The notes beneath the pieces are model-generated. The model was not told the origin of the DNA, searched no databases, and was given only the letters and a program-made list of their open reading frames with translations. A DNA stretch of 44,138 bases from a virus. This document shows positions 1 to 6,920 of the stretch, piece by piece (position 1 is the stretch's first letter; every line of letters begins with the position of its first letter). Made by a program: the position numbers and the translations under genes. The DNA lies in the IMG/VR virus record IMGVR_UViG_3300008267_009701, positions 1 through 44,138 of that record. One strand, given 5' to 3'.

Positions 1-188
1 GTGAAGAAGCTGGAGGTTTTGGAGGCGGTGAAGAAGCCGGTGGTGTTGGTGAAAGTTTTAGAGGTGATGAAGATATTATAGATAGATTACTTTTAGAGGG
101 TAAAAAGAAAAATGAAGACATCCTTAATATGACTAAAGGAATAGATTTATTACTTAATAAAGAAAATAGCGAAATACTTAGTGACTAG
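1..188 (+). CDS. C-terminal end of a phage protein, possibly the portal (gp20-like)
   Basis: Only the last 61 codons are present, in the frame starting at base 3, ending with TAG at 186-188. The visible part opens with a Gly/Glu-rich linker (EEAGGFGGGEEAGG) and ends in a charged helical tail (ILNMTKGIDLLLNKENSE). The other two forward frames are closed early. It lies just upstream of the head cassette, where T4-like phages carry the portal gene 20, and Gly/Glu-rich portal tails occur, so portal is the best guess. That identity rests on position only; no portal core domain is visible. Confidence 0.55.
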   Translation, partial: EEAGGFGGGEEAGGVGESFRGDEDIIDRLLLEGKKKNEDILNMTKGIDLLLNKENSEILSD

Positions 189-189
189 A

Positions 190-199
190 GCATATTTAT
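190..199 (+). promoter_or_regulatory. Late promoter element (GCATATTTAT)
   Basis: CATATTTAT ends 15 nt before the ATG at 215. It can fold with the leader: 191-196 pairs with 212-217, which includes the start codon, and 197-201 pairs with 205-209. The motif matches ten other sites in the window. Confidence 0.6.
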
Positions 200-214
200 T
201 TTAAAAATACTGAT

Positions 215-1009
215 ATGAATTTTGGTACATTAAAAGATATATTCACAGAGAAATTGGTAGAATCTTATACTTCTGACAATAAAGAAGGTAAAGATTTGTA
301 TAAAAAATTTCTAAAAATATTAAAAGAAAATGAAACATTAAGAACCACTTTTATTGTTTACAAAAACTTGGAGACGAAAACAATAAAAAGTGAAATAGCT
401 GCCAATGATTATATTAAAGAATCTATTTCTTTATTAGAAAATTTTAGAGGTGAAAAATCTATAAATACACAATCTAAAATCTTGGTTAGGTTATTAGAAG
501 ATAGTGGTGTGAATATTAGTGATATAGAAACTAAAAATTTACATAAATCTATACATAATTTACTAACTACTAAAAAATCTATTTCAACAATAGATAAAAT
601 ACAAGAATCAAAACAAGATTTAGTTAATTGGTTAATGTCTGATAAAGAAGTTATCACAGAAGATAAATCATATGTCAACACAAATGTCAACCCAAGTAAG
701 TTTTTAGAAATAGCTACAAATAAATTTAATGAAAAATATAAAGATACTCTAACAAAAGAAGAGAAAAATATTTTAAAAGTTTTACGTGAAAATAATGAAG
801 AAAACACTAAAACTTTAGTATCTAAATTAGTAAAAGAAACTATAGAACTTGTTAATAAACATATAGAGTTATATGGTGAAAATACTACAGTAAAATCAAA
901 ATTATTAGAAACTAAAGATGTTATATATAAAATGATAGAAAATAACGACAGTTCTAGTAGTAAAATTTTAAAACTGTATGAATTAAAAAACAACCTAAAA
1001 AATGATTAG
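215..1009 (+). CDS. Conserved phage protein of unknown function, head region
   Basis: 264 residues, almost entirely predicted helix, Lys/Glu/Asn-rich, with no membrane segment or recognisable catalytic motif. It occupies the portal-to-protease interval where T4 carries small core proteins (gp67, gp68), but no real similarity to those is visible. The N-terminus (LKDIFTEKL) is a short amphipathic helix followed by an acidic residue, loosely like the N-terminal signature seen in other proteins here. It has its own late-type promoter element 15 nt upstream of the ATG, and its end overlaps the holin-like gene by 8 nt. A virion or assembly role is inferred from promoter and position. Confidence 0.7.
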   Translation: MNFGTLKDIFTEKLVESYTSDNKEGKDLYKKFLKILKENETLRTTFIVYKNLETKTIKSEIAANDYIKESISLLENFRGEKSINTQSKILVRLLEDSGVNISDIETKNLHKSIHNLLTTKKSISTIDKIQESKQDLVNWLMSDKEVITEDKSYVNTNVNPSKFLEIATNKFNEKYKDTLTKEEKNILKVLRENNEENTKTLVSKLVKETIELVNKHIELYGENTTVKSKLLETKDVIYKMIENNDSSSSKILKLYELKNNLKND

Positions 1010-1556
1010 TAGATTTTTAAACCACTTTGTTAGTTGCTTTGGTTTTGAATGTAAACAAGACTTTAATGACTCAATAGTACACGCTAATTTATTAACAATA
1101 ACACTACCTGTAGCAACTATTTCAGGTTTTTTAGAATCTTTAATGGGTTTACATGGTTTGACCGTATTATCTTTTGTTATTTTGGTGATATTAGAATTAA
1201 TTACTGGTATATCTGCCGCTAAATCAAGAGGTGAAAAAATTGTTTCACATAAATTTAGTCGTTTTGGTTTAAAAGTTTTTGTTTGGATGACTCTACTATT
1301 CATAACAAATAGTTTAAAATTAGAGTATATAAATGAAAAAGATTTTTTATCGATAATAAGTGCTGGTTTTTTTGATTGGTTACATGGTTCTCTTTTTGTA
1401 TATATAACTTTAGAATATTTAATTTCTGTCTTAGAAAACTTAGGTTCATTAACAAATGAAAAAAGTAATAAAACTTTAATTAACGCAATAATAAATAAAT
1501 TAAATAGTTTCCTTAATCTTGAAAAATCTGAAAAAAAATCTGATGAAAATAATTAA
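1002..1556 (+). CDS. Holin-like membrane protein (phage_holin_4 type)
   Basis: 184 residues with about four hydrophobic segments (roughly 30-48, 52-71, 88-105 and 113-135) and a charged C-terminal tail. The stretch between segments 2 and 3, LELITGISAAKSRGE followed by SHKFSRFGLKVF, matches the pattern of the toxin-secretion/phage-lysis holin family (E/D-x-x-TG-x-x-AA, then G-x-K after a basic turn). Holins of this family oligomerise in the inner membrane and release or activate the endolysin. The gene overlaps its upstream neighbour by 8 nt and its downstream neighbour by 14 nt, so the three are probably translationally coupled. The lysozyme gene in the window (40908-41900) is far away. Confidence 0.7.
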   Translation: MISRFLNHFVSCFGFECKQDFNDSIVHANLLTITLPVATISGFLESLMGLHGLTVLSFVILVILELITGISAAKSRGEKIVSHKFSRFGLKVFVWMTLLFITNSLKLEYINEKDFLSIISAGFFDWLHGSLFVYITLEYLISVLENLGSLTNEKSNKTLINAIINKLNSFLNLEKSEKKSDENN

Positions 1557-1806
1557 AGACATTTTGATGGAAAAAGGTAAATGGTCTCAAGGTAGAATTT
1601 ATCTTTTTTGGTCTATATTAGCTTATTATGTAACTTTAGGTATTTTAACTTGTACTGGTATGACTAAAAAAGCCAATATAGATATGAATAATTTTAAAAA
1701 TATTATAGATGCCTTAGAATATTCAATGACTTTATTTGCAGGTTATGTGTTTGGTAATAGATTTTTAGAGGTGGTTAAATTTTTAAAATCCGATAAAACT
1801 AGTTAA
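1543..1806 (+). CDS. Small membrane protein next to the holin
   Basis: 87 residues from the ATG at 1543. An ATG at 1567 is also possible, and a TTG further upstream is less likely. There are two hydrophobic segments, about residues 19-38 (YLFWSILAYYVTLGIL) and 58-75 (YSMTLFAGYVFGNRF), with short basic ends. It overlaps the end of the holin-like gene and is followed at once by a terminator, so it is the last gene of the promoter-190 unit. It could be a second holin, an antiholin or another lysis accessory; nothing in the sequence decides between these. Confidence 0.6.
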   Translation: MKIIKDILMEKGKWSQGRIYLFWSILAYYVTLGILTCTGMTKKANIDMNNFKNIIDALEYSMTLFAGYVFGNRFLEVVKFLKSDKTS

Positions 1807-1830
1807 AAAAAATATTAATTTTAATGAAAA

Positions 1831-1858
1831 GCCTCCTAATTTTAGGGGGCTTTTTTTT
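1831..1858 (+). terminator. Rho-independent terminator
   Basis: GCCTCCT (1831-1837) pairs with AGGGGGC (1844-1850), with one G-T wobble and a 6-nt loop, followed by eight T. It closes the unit 215-1806. Confidence 0.85.
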
Positions 1859-1897
1859 GTTTTAACAATTTACTATATTTTGGTAAAATAGTTGTAT

Positions 1898-2089
1898 ATG
1901 AATAAAAAATTATTAAAGTACTTTTGGTTAGATAGTCACCAATTAAAAAAATTGTATAATCAAAAACATATTAAAGTTTATGATAATTTAAACTTATCTA
2001 AACCATATCAAATTGTAACTCTTATATGTTCTCATATAAAAAGTTATACACTACATATAACACGGTTTTTAACACCGGAGTCGATATAA
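1898..2089 (+). CDS. Small protein of unknown function
   Basis: 63 residues from the ATG at 1898 (a TTG six bases upstream is less likely). Basic and aromatic-rich, with several Tyr, Lys and His; no motif recognised. It stands between two terminators together with the gene at 2100-2537, with an 11-nt gap, so the two form a small unit. The leader carries an imperfect hairpin (CTATATTTT/AAAATAG, 1873-1891) and no clear promoter. Coding status is less certain than for its neighbours. Confidence 0.45.
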   Translation: MNKKLLKYFWLDSHQLKKLYNQKHIKVYDNLNLSKPYQIVTLICSHIKSYTLHITRFLTPESI

Positions 2090-2099
2090 CTTTTTAAAA

Positions 2100-2537
2100 A
2101 TGAAGAGAGGTAAGGAAATTAAAATAGGAACACCATATCAATATAATATTGTAATTGGTACGGTAGATAATAAAACCCCTAAATCCGTTTACATTCAAAT
2201 ATCTGCTTGGGGTAAACCTAAAGAGTATGGTATAGAAGATTATGATTCTATCATTAAAAGAAAATCTAAAAGAGTTAAAAGTAAGTTATACGAAATTTTA
2301 GATGATAAATACTTTTATAGAACAAAAACTATAGTAGATTTTAATATGGCATCTTCTGGTATTAACTATGATAAAAGAAGTTTTATGTCGGTTGAATTGA
2401 CTTTATTTAAAAAGGAACCTTTATTACCCATTAATTCAGACGAAATGAAATATAGAATAGAATATATATCGGAAAGAATTATTAGAGATGTTTTTGAAAA
2501 GGATGAAAACTTTGAATTTTTTAAAACTAAATTATAA
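2100..2537 (+). CDS. Conserved phage protein of unknown function
   Basis: 145 residues, predicted alpha/beta with alternating hydrophobic strands near the N-terminus (YQYNIVIGTV, SVYIQISAWG) and a charged helix at the C-terminus (EYISERIIRDVFEKDE). The lysine-rich middle (KRKSKRVKSK) could bind nucleic acid, but no family was recognised. It follows the 63-residue gene by 11 nt and ends 4 nt before a terminator. The lack of a late element in front of the pair suggests different timing from the flanking head genes. Confidence 0.65.
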   Translation: MKRGKEIKIGTPYQYNIVIGTVDNKTPKSVYIQISAWGKPKEYGIEDYDSIIKRKSKRVKSKLYEILDDKYFYRTKTIVDFNMASSGINYDKRSFMSVELTLFKKEPLLPINSDEMKYRIEYISERIIRDVFEKDENFEFFKTKL

Positions 2538-2541
2538 ATGG

Positions 2542-2567
2542 TAGGGAGTTAATCTCCCTATTTTTTT
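2542..2567 (+). terminator. Rho-independent terminator
   Basis: TAGGGAG (2542-2548), loop TTAAT, CTCCCTA (2554-2560), then seven T. It separates the 1898-2537 pair from the protease unit. Confidence 0.88.
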
Positions 2568-2585
2568 GCTTTAAACATTAGGTTA

Positions 2586-2614
2586 GCATATTTATATTAA
2601 AAACTATAAATATG
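2586..2614 (+). promoter_or_regulatory. Late promoter element inside a start-codon hairpin
   Basis: GCATATTTAT (2586-2595) ends 16 nt before the ATG at 2612. CATATTTATA (2587-2596) and TATAAATATG (2605-2614) form a perfect 10-bp inverted repeat with an 8-nt loop. The right arm contains the start codon of the protease gene and the left arm is the promoter element. Confidence 0.7.
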
Positions 2615-3367
2615 AAAATATTAAAACCTGGTGAAGAAGGTACTGGATTTTTAGTAGAATATGATTCGGGCTACATTAGTCCTGAATTAACTTGTCCTGA
2701 TGGAGTTTGTTCAAATAAAAATTTAATAAAAGAATTTAAATCAGGTACAAATTTAACTTTAGACGGACCATTACCCGAAAAAATAGAAATATATGCGGTT
2801 CTCCAAAAATGGGGGGTTGAAAATAAAAATGGTAGGGTATATCCTGAAGAAATTCTTAGAAGAGAAGCTAAAAGATACCAAGAGTTTATTGATATGGGTA
2901 CTTCTCTTGGTGAATTAAATCACCCTGAATCTTCTATTATTGATGCCGACAGAGTATCTCATAGAATTACTGAAATTTGGTGGGAAGGTAGGACTCTTAT
3001 GGGTAGAATGGAATTAGATACAACACCAGGTTATCATAAAATGGGTATCATATCTTCTGTTGGAGATAAAGTTCTTAATATGATAAGAAAAGGTTGGACT
3101 GTGGGTATATCTTCTAGAGGTGTAGGTTCACTTAAGAATGAAGGTGGTAAAAATGTAGTACAAAATGATTTTGAATTAATTTGTTGGGATATAGTAACTT
3201 CCCCATCAACTCCTGGTTCTTGGATATCTACAGATGAAAAAGATTTAAAACAATATACAGAATCTATAGAAAATAAAAATCCATTATTAGATGTTAAAAA
3301 TAATGAAAAATTTATATCTGAAAATGAAAATAAATTATTACAAAATTTAAATAGATTCTTATTATAA
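2612..3367 (+). CDS. 21: Prohead maturation protease (T4 gp21-like, family S77)
   Basis: 251 residues. The domain from about 60 to 205 matches the herpesvirus-assemblin-like phage prohead proteases. ELNHPE (about 109-114) carries the catalytic His, and the stretch with GISSRGVGS (about 165-173) carries the nucleophilic Ser. WEGRTLMGRMELDTTPG and the domain end DIVTSPSTPGSW are also typical. The protease sits inside the prohead and cuts scaffold, major capsid protein and internal proteins, usually after I/L-x-E. The N-terminal ~50 residues (with CPDGVC) and the tail after ~205 are outside the core. The gene starts at an ATG buried in a hairpin with a late promoter element and lies upstream of the scaffold and capsid genes, as in T4. 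Confidence 0.92.
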   Translation: MKILKPGEEGTGFLVEYDSGYISPELTCPDGVCSNKNLIKEFKSGTNLTLDGPLPEKIEIYAVLQKWGVENKNGRVYPEEILRREAKRYQEFIDMGTSLGELNHPESSIIDADRVSHRITEIWWEGRTLMGRMELDTTPGYHKMGIISSVGDKVLNMIRKGWTVGISSRGVGSLKNEGGKNVVQNDFELICWDIVTSPSTPGSWISTDEKDLKQYTESIENKNPLLDVKNNEKFISENENKLLQNLNRFLL

Positions 3368-3375
3368 AAAAAATA

Positions 3376-3444
3376 ATGCGCAAGCTGCTGCAGCTTAAGC
3401 AGCATAGCAAGCAGCAAAAGCAAGCAGCAAAAATAATAAAATAA
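3376..3444 (+). other. GC-rich GCA/GCT/CAG-repeat patch between genes
   Basis: A 50-nt island of GCA, GCT and CAG triplets in an otherwise very AT-rich leader. It includes a near-palindrome (AAGCTGC-T-GCAGCTT) and three copies of AGCAGCA. One frame gives a 22-residue ORF from ATG 3376 (MRKLLQLKQHS...). The frame through 3381 reads as an Ala/Gln-like run broken by TAA and TAG. It may be an RNA structure, a degenerate Ala-rich tail of a lost core protein, or slippage-grown repeat. Confidence 0.4.
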
Positions 3445-3459
3445 TAATAAAAAAATAAA

Positions 3460-3750
3460 ATGGAAAAAAGAATTGTAAGATTAACAGAATCCGATTTGGA
3501 GAAACTTGTTAAAAGAATTATTAAAGAAGAGGGTGAAGAATCAGAACCAATTGAAAAAAGAATAAGTTCATCTGATCTATCTAAACAAGGAAGAGAAAAT
3601 TCTAGGTCAATGGGAGGTTTAACAGGACAAGAAAATATAGCTGTACAAAAATTAAATGCTATAATAAATAAATTAAAAGGCTCAAGTAATGAAGTAACAG
3701 GTACGAAAGCACAAGTTCTTGGGAGATTATTTAAAGAATTCGGTGTTTAA
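3460..3750 (+). CDS. Small protein with putative capsid-targeting N-terminus
   Basis: 96 residues. The first ~27 form a basic amphipathic helix (RIVRLTESDLEKLVKRIIKE) followed by EGEE. Nearly the same segment opens the protein at 11143-11556. The remainder is polar and low in complexity, ending in a helix (VQKLNAIINKLKG). It lies between protease and scaffold, where T4-like phages encode prohead core components, on the late transcript started before 2612. The IIKE|E junction would suit the gp21-type rule (I/L-x-E), so this may be an internal head protein trimmed during maturation. No known family was recognised. Confidence 0.7.
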   Translation: MEKRIVRLTESDLEKLVKRIIKEEGEESEPIEKRISSSDLSKQGRENSRSMGGLTGQENIAVQKLNAIINKLKGSSNEVTGTKAQVLGRLFKEFGV

Positions 3751-3762
3751 TTTTTTAATGTA

Positions 3763-4287
3763 ATGAATATTCGTAGAATCATAAAAGAAGAAATACTAAA
3801 AGAAATTGCTGCGGGTTATGATGACCCAACAGTAATGGGACAACATGCTGGTCAAACTATTGGTATTATGTCTAACGCTTATGCTGAATTAATAAATGTA
3901 GTTTCTGGTTTAGCAAACGCTCTAGCTGATAATCAACCAAAAAATGATATCTTAATTTATTTAGATGAATTTCTTAATGAAATTTTAATTTTTACTAACC
4001 ACCTAAAACTTTCTATTGAAGATTTCACAGAAAAAGAAGTAGTAGATGAAACACAAAAATTAATAAAATTATTAAAAAGTTTAGAAAATAAAATTAGGGT
4101 TTTGATTGGTATGTCTTCAGATTTTAGTAATGATATGTTTAATAGTAAAGTTAGATCAATTTTAACAGAACTAATGCCACCAATACAAAAATGGGGTGAT
4201 AAATTGAATAAATCTAATAAAATGTTTATGGGTAGATTAACAGGTAGAAATAGAGGTGCTTTTGGTGCTGGATTTGATATGTTTTAG
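3763..4287 (+). CDS. Putative internal head protein with I-x-E N-terminus
   Basis: 174 residues. It begins NIRRIIKEEILKEIAAG, the short form of the recurrent N-terminal signature, with possible cleavage after IIKE or ILKE. The body (about 25-150) is helical with a long hydrophobic-repeat stretch (LINVVSGLANALADN, LDEFLNEILIFTNHL), and the tail is Gly/Arg/Phe-rich (GRLTGRNRGAFGAGF). It follows the 96-residue gene by 12 nt in the protease-scaffold interval. Late expression and packaging in the prohead are inferred from position and signature. No enzyme motif is visible. Confidence 0.7.
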   Translation: MNIRRIIKEEILKEIAAGYDDPTVMGQHAGQTIGIMSNAYAELINVVSGLANALADNQPKNDILIYLDEFLNEILIFTNHLKLSIEDFTEKEVVDETQKLIKLLKSLENKIRVLIGMSSDFSNDMFNSKVRSILTELMPPIQKWGDKLNKSNKMFMGRLTGRNRGAFGAGFDMF

Positions 4288-4358
4288 CACTTCACAAATC
4301 AAAACATTTTTTTTATCATTAACCTATCAATAATTATTAATTTTAAAACGTTTTAAAA

Positions 4359-4592
4359 ATGGGAGACCAAACATTAAATTTTTTCCTTGTTAAAGTTGAA
4401 TTCGAAGATGTGAATGAAGAGACAGGAAAAGTAAAAAAAATAAAAACTCAATATCTAGTTGATGCCATGACTTGTACTGAAGCTGAAGCTAGAACACATG
4501 AGTATTTAAAAGGTACTGTATTTGATTATGAAATTGTATCAGCAGTAAAATCACCGATTGAGGATGTTATTAAGTCTGAAGTTACAGCTTAA
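4359..4592 (+). CDS. DUF4494-like small protein
   Basis: 77 residues. The pattern FFLVKVEFEDVNEETGKVKK, then YLVDAMTCTEAEAR, then a strand with DYEIVSAVKS, matches my recollection of DUF4494, a family of short Bacteroidota proteins (Y-x-V-D-A-x-x-x-T-E-A-E-A-R core). Its function is unknown. The gene is last in the protease-region unit, 71 nt after its neighbour, and is followed by a terminator. If the family match holds, it points to a Bacteroidota host. It lacks the IIKE N-terminus, so it is not an obvious packaged protein. Confidence 0.65.
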   Translation: MGDQTLNFFLVKVEFEDVNEETGKVKKIKTQYLVDAMTCTEAEARTHEYLKGTVFDYEIVSAVKSPIEDVIKSEVTA

Positions 4593-4614
4593 TCTTTTTC
4601 AAATAAAGAAATTA

Positions 4615-4646
4615 AAAGATTCACAGAAATGTGGGTCTTTTTTTTT
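4615..4646 (+). terminator. Rho-independent terminator with GAAA tetraloop
   Basis: AAAGATTCACA (4615-4625) pairs with TGTGGGTCTTT (4630-4640), with two G-T wobbles, around a GAAA loop, followed by a T run. It closes the unit starting at 2612. Confidence 0.8.
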
Positions 4647-4651
4647 AATAA

Positions 4652-4671
4652 TATATTTATAATTAGAAATG
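4652..4671 (+). promoter_or_regulatory. Late promoter element (TATATTTAT)
   Basis: TATATTTAT (4652-4660) is only 8 nt from the ATG at 4669 and directly follows the upstream terminator. A weak hairpin (TATTT 4654-4658 with AAATG 4667-4671) again includes the start codon. Confidence 0.5.
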
Positions 4672-5046
4672 AGAAATCTTATTAAAAAAATATTAAAAGA
4701 AAATATCAATAATGACCCTGATTGGTCTTTTGTTAATTTTGAACCTTCTGAAGAATTATTTTATAATGCTACTGAAGTAAACAATGGGTATCATTGGAGT
4801 ATAGATAATTTTAACGATTGGAAAAATTTATATGACGGACTTACTTATTTTAGAGGGGTAAAACTAATATGGGAGATTAATCCATATATGCCACAAGCAG
4901 AACATTGGTTTAATCAATATCTAAAAAAGGCTGGAAATTTGAACGTATTATTAACCTACGATAAAGAAAATGTTTATGGTTGGTTTGATACAATGTCAAA
5001 TGCTTATAATAAAAACAATAATTTAGTACCTAAACCAATAATTTAA
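4669..5046 (+). CDS. Putative internal head protein with I-x-E N-terminus
   Basis: 125 residues beginning MRNLIKKILKENINND, the short basic-helix signature with a possible I-L-K-E cleavage site. The rest is Trp/Tyr/Asn-rich (NGYHWSIDNFNDWKNLYDG, AEHWFNQYLKKAG), predicted compact alpha/beta, with no recognised family. It has its own late-type element and stands alone between a terminator and the convergent metalloprotease gene, whose end it overlaps by 4 nt. An inhibitor or partner of the neighbouring protease is conceivable, but nothing shows it. Confidence 0.65.
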   Translation: MRNLIKKILKENINNDPDWSFVNFEPSEELFYNATEVNNGYHWSIDNFNDWKNLYDGLTYFRGVKLIWEINPYMPQAEHWFNQYLKKAGNLNVLLTYDKENVYGWFDTMSNAYNKNNNLVPKPII

Positions 5047-5459
5047 TCTCTATACTTTTCAGGTAGACCAACTTTATCCGCTATCTTATCAAATAAACCA
5101 TCATGTTCTTTTGAGTGGGATAAATTTTTTCCAACAGCCGCATGAATTAATTCGTGTGTTATTACCCATCTAAGATATTCAATATCATCTAAGGCTTTTG
5201 ATTTAATACCCATTAAACCATTTTTACCATCTTGTGGATGGTCAAATCCAGCTATTTTACCATCAATTATATTATCATCTATCTTAATTTCTATTGTAGG
5301 TAGATTTAATTCTTCACCCTTTATATCAAAATAGGCTCTTTTTATTTCCTTTTCTATATGATTTTTAAGTGACTTAATTTTTCTCAAATCATCATCCCCC
5401 TCATTTAATAAAGGTTTTTTCACTCTTTCAGAAATAATTTCTTTAATAATATTTGACAT
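5043..5459 (-). CDS. SprT-like HExxH zinc metalloprotease, putatively head-packaged
   Basis: 138 residues from the ATG at 5459; an ATG at 5471 is a second choice. The motif THELIHAAVG (101-110) holds the HExxH zinc site and catalytic Glu. A third ligand (H115 or H119) is followed by LFDKIADKVGLP, resembling the SprT-like pattern H-x-x-x-F-x-x-x-x-x-x-x-G-L. The N-terminus is SNIIKEIISERVKK, the recurrent basic helix with I-I-K-E and I-I-S-E. The gene runs against the head genes and has its own late-type element. Head packaging followed by action in the newly infected host, or in the virion, is inferred. SprT membership is by motif only. Confidence 0.75.
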   Translation of the reverse strand: MSNIIKEIISERVKKPLLNEGDDDLRKIKSLKNHIEKEIKRAYFDIKGEELNLPTIEIKIDDNIIDGKIAGFDHPQDGKNGLMGIKSKALDDIEYLRWVITHELIHAAVGKNLSHSKEHDGLFDKIADKVGLPEKYRD

Positions 5460-5490
5460 AAAATAATTCATACAATAATAAATATCAAAT
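5451..5490 (-). promoter_or_regulatory. Late promoter element inside a start-codon hairpin
   Basis: On the minus strand GATATTTAT (5486-5478) precedes the ATG at 5459 by 18 nt. ATTTGATAT (5490-5482) pairs with ATGTCAAAT (5459-5451) over 9 bp with one G-T, covering the start codon. This favours 5459 over 5471 as the start. Confidence 0.6.
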
Positions 5491-5539
5491 TTTTTTAAAT
5501 AATCTTTTTTAAAAAAATAAGTTTTTTCCACATCTATAA

Positions 5540-5548
5540 CATATTTAT
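5540..5548 (+). promoter_or_regulatory. Candidate late promoter for scaffold and capsid genes
   Basis: CATATTTAT lies 60 nt before the scaffold ATG, a longer leader than at the other sites. A separate hairpin (AAAAACAT/ATGTTTTT) follows it in the leader. Confidence 0.45.
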
Positions 5549-5608
5549 TTGAAAAACATGTTTTTAATGCAATGTTTTTTAATAATAAAAACCAAAAAAT
5601 AATAAAAA

Positions 5609-6920
<1,312 letters not shown>

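Noticed and set aside
409-993. A 194-codon minus-strand open frame opposite the gene at 215-1009
   Set aside because: It is the antisense of a Lys/Asn-rich gene; the product is a meaningless Leu/Ser/Phe-rich string with no promoter or domain.
1861-1897. A promoter before the small gene at 1898
   Set aside because: ACTATATTTTGG is close to but does not match either promoter type found here, with no good upstream box.
3034-3423. A 129-codon minus-strand frame across the protease end
   Set aside because: Antisense shadow of a well-supported protease gene.
3376-3444. Stop-codon recoding (TAA/TAG read as Gln) suggested by the Ala-rich frame
   Set aside because: Both TAA and TAG end well-supported genes throughout the window, so an alternative code is not credible; one short patch is not evidence.
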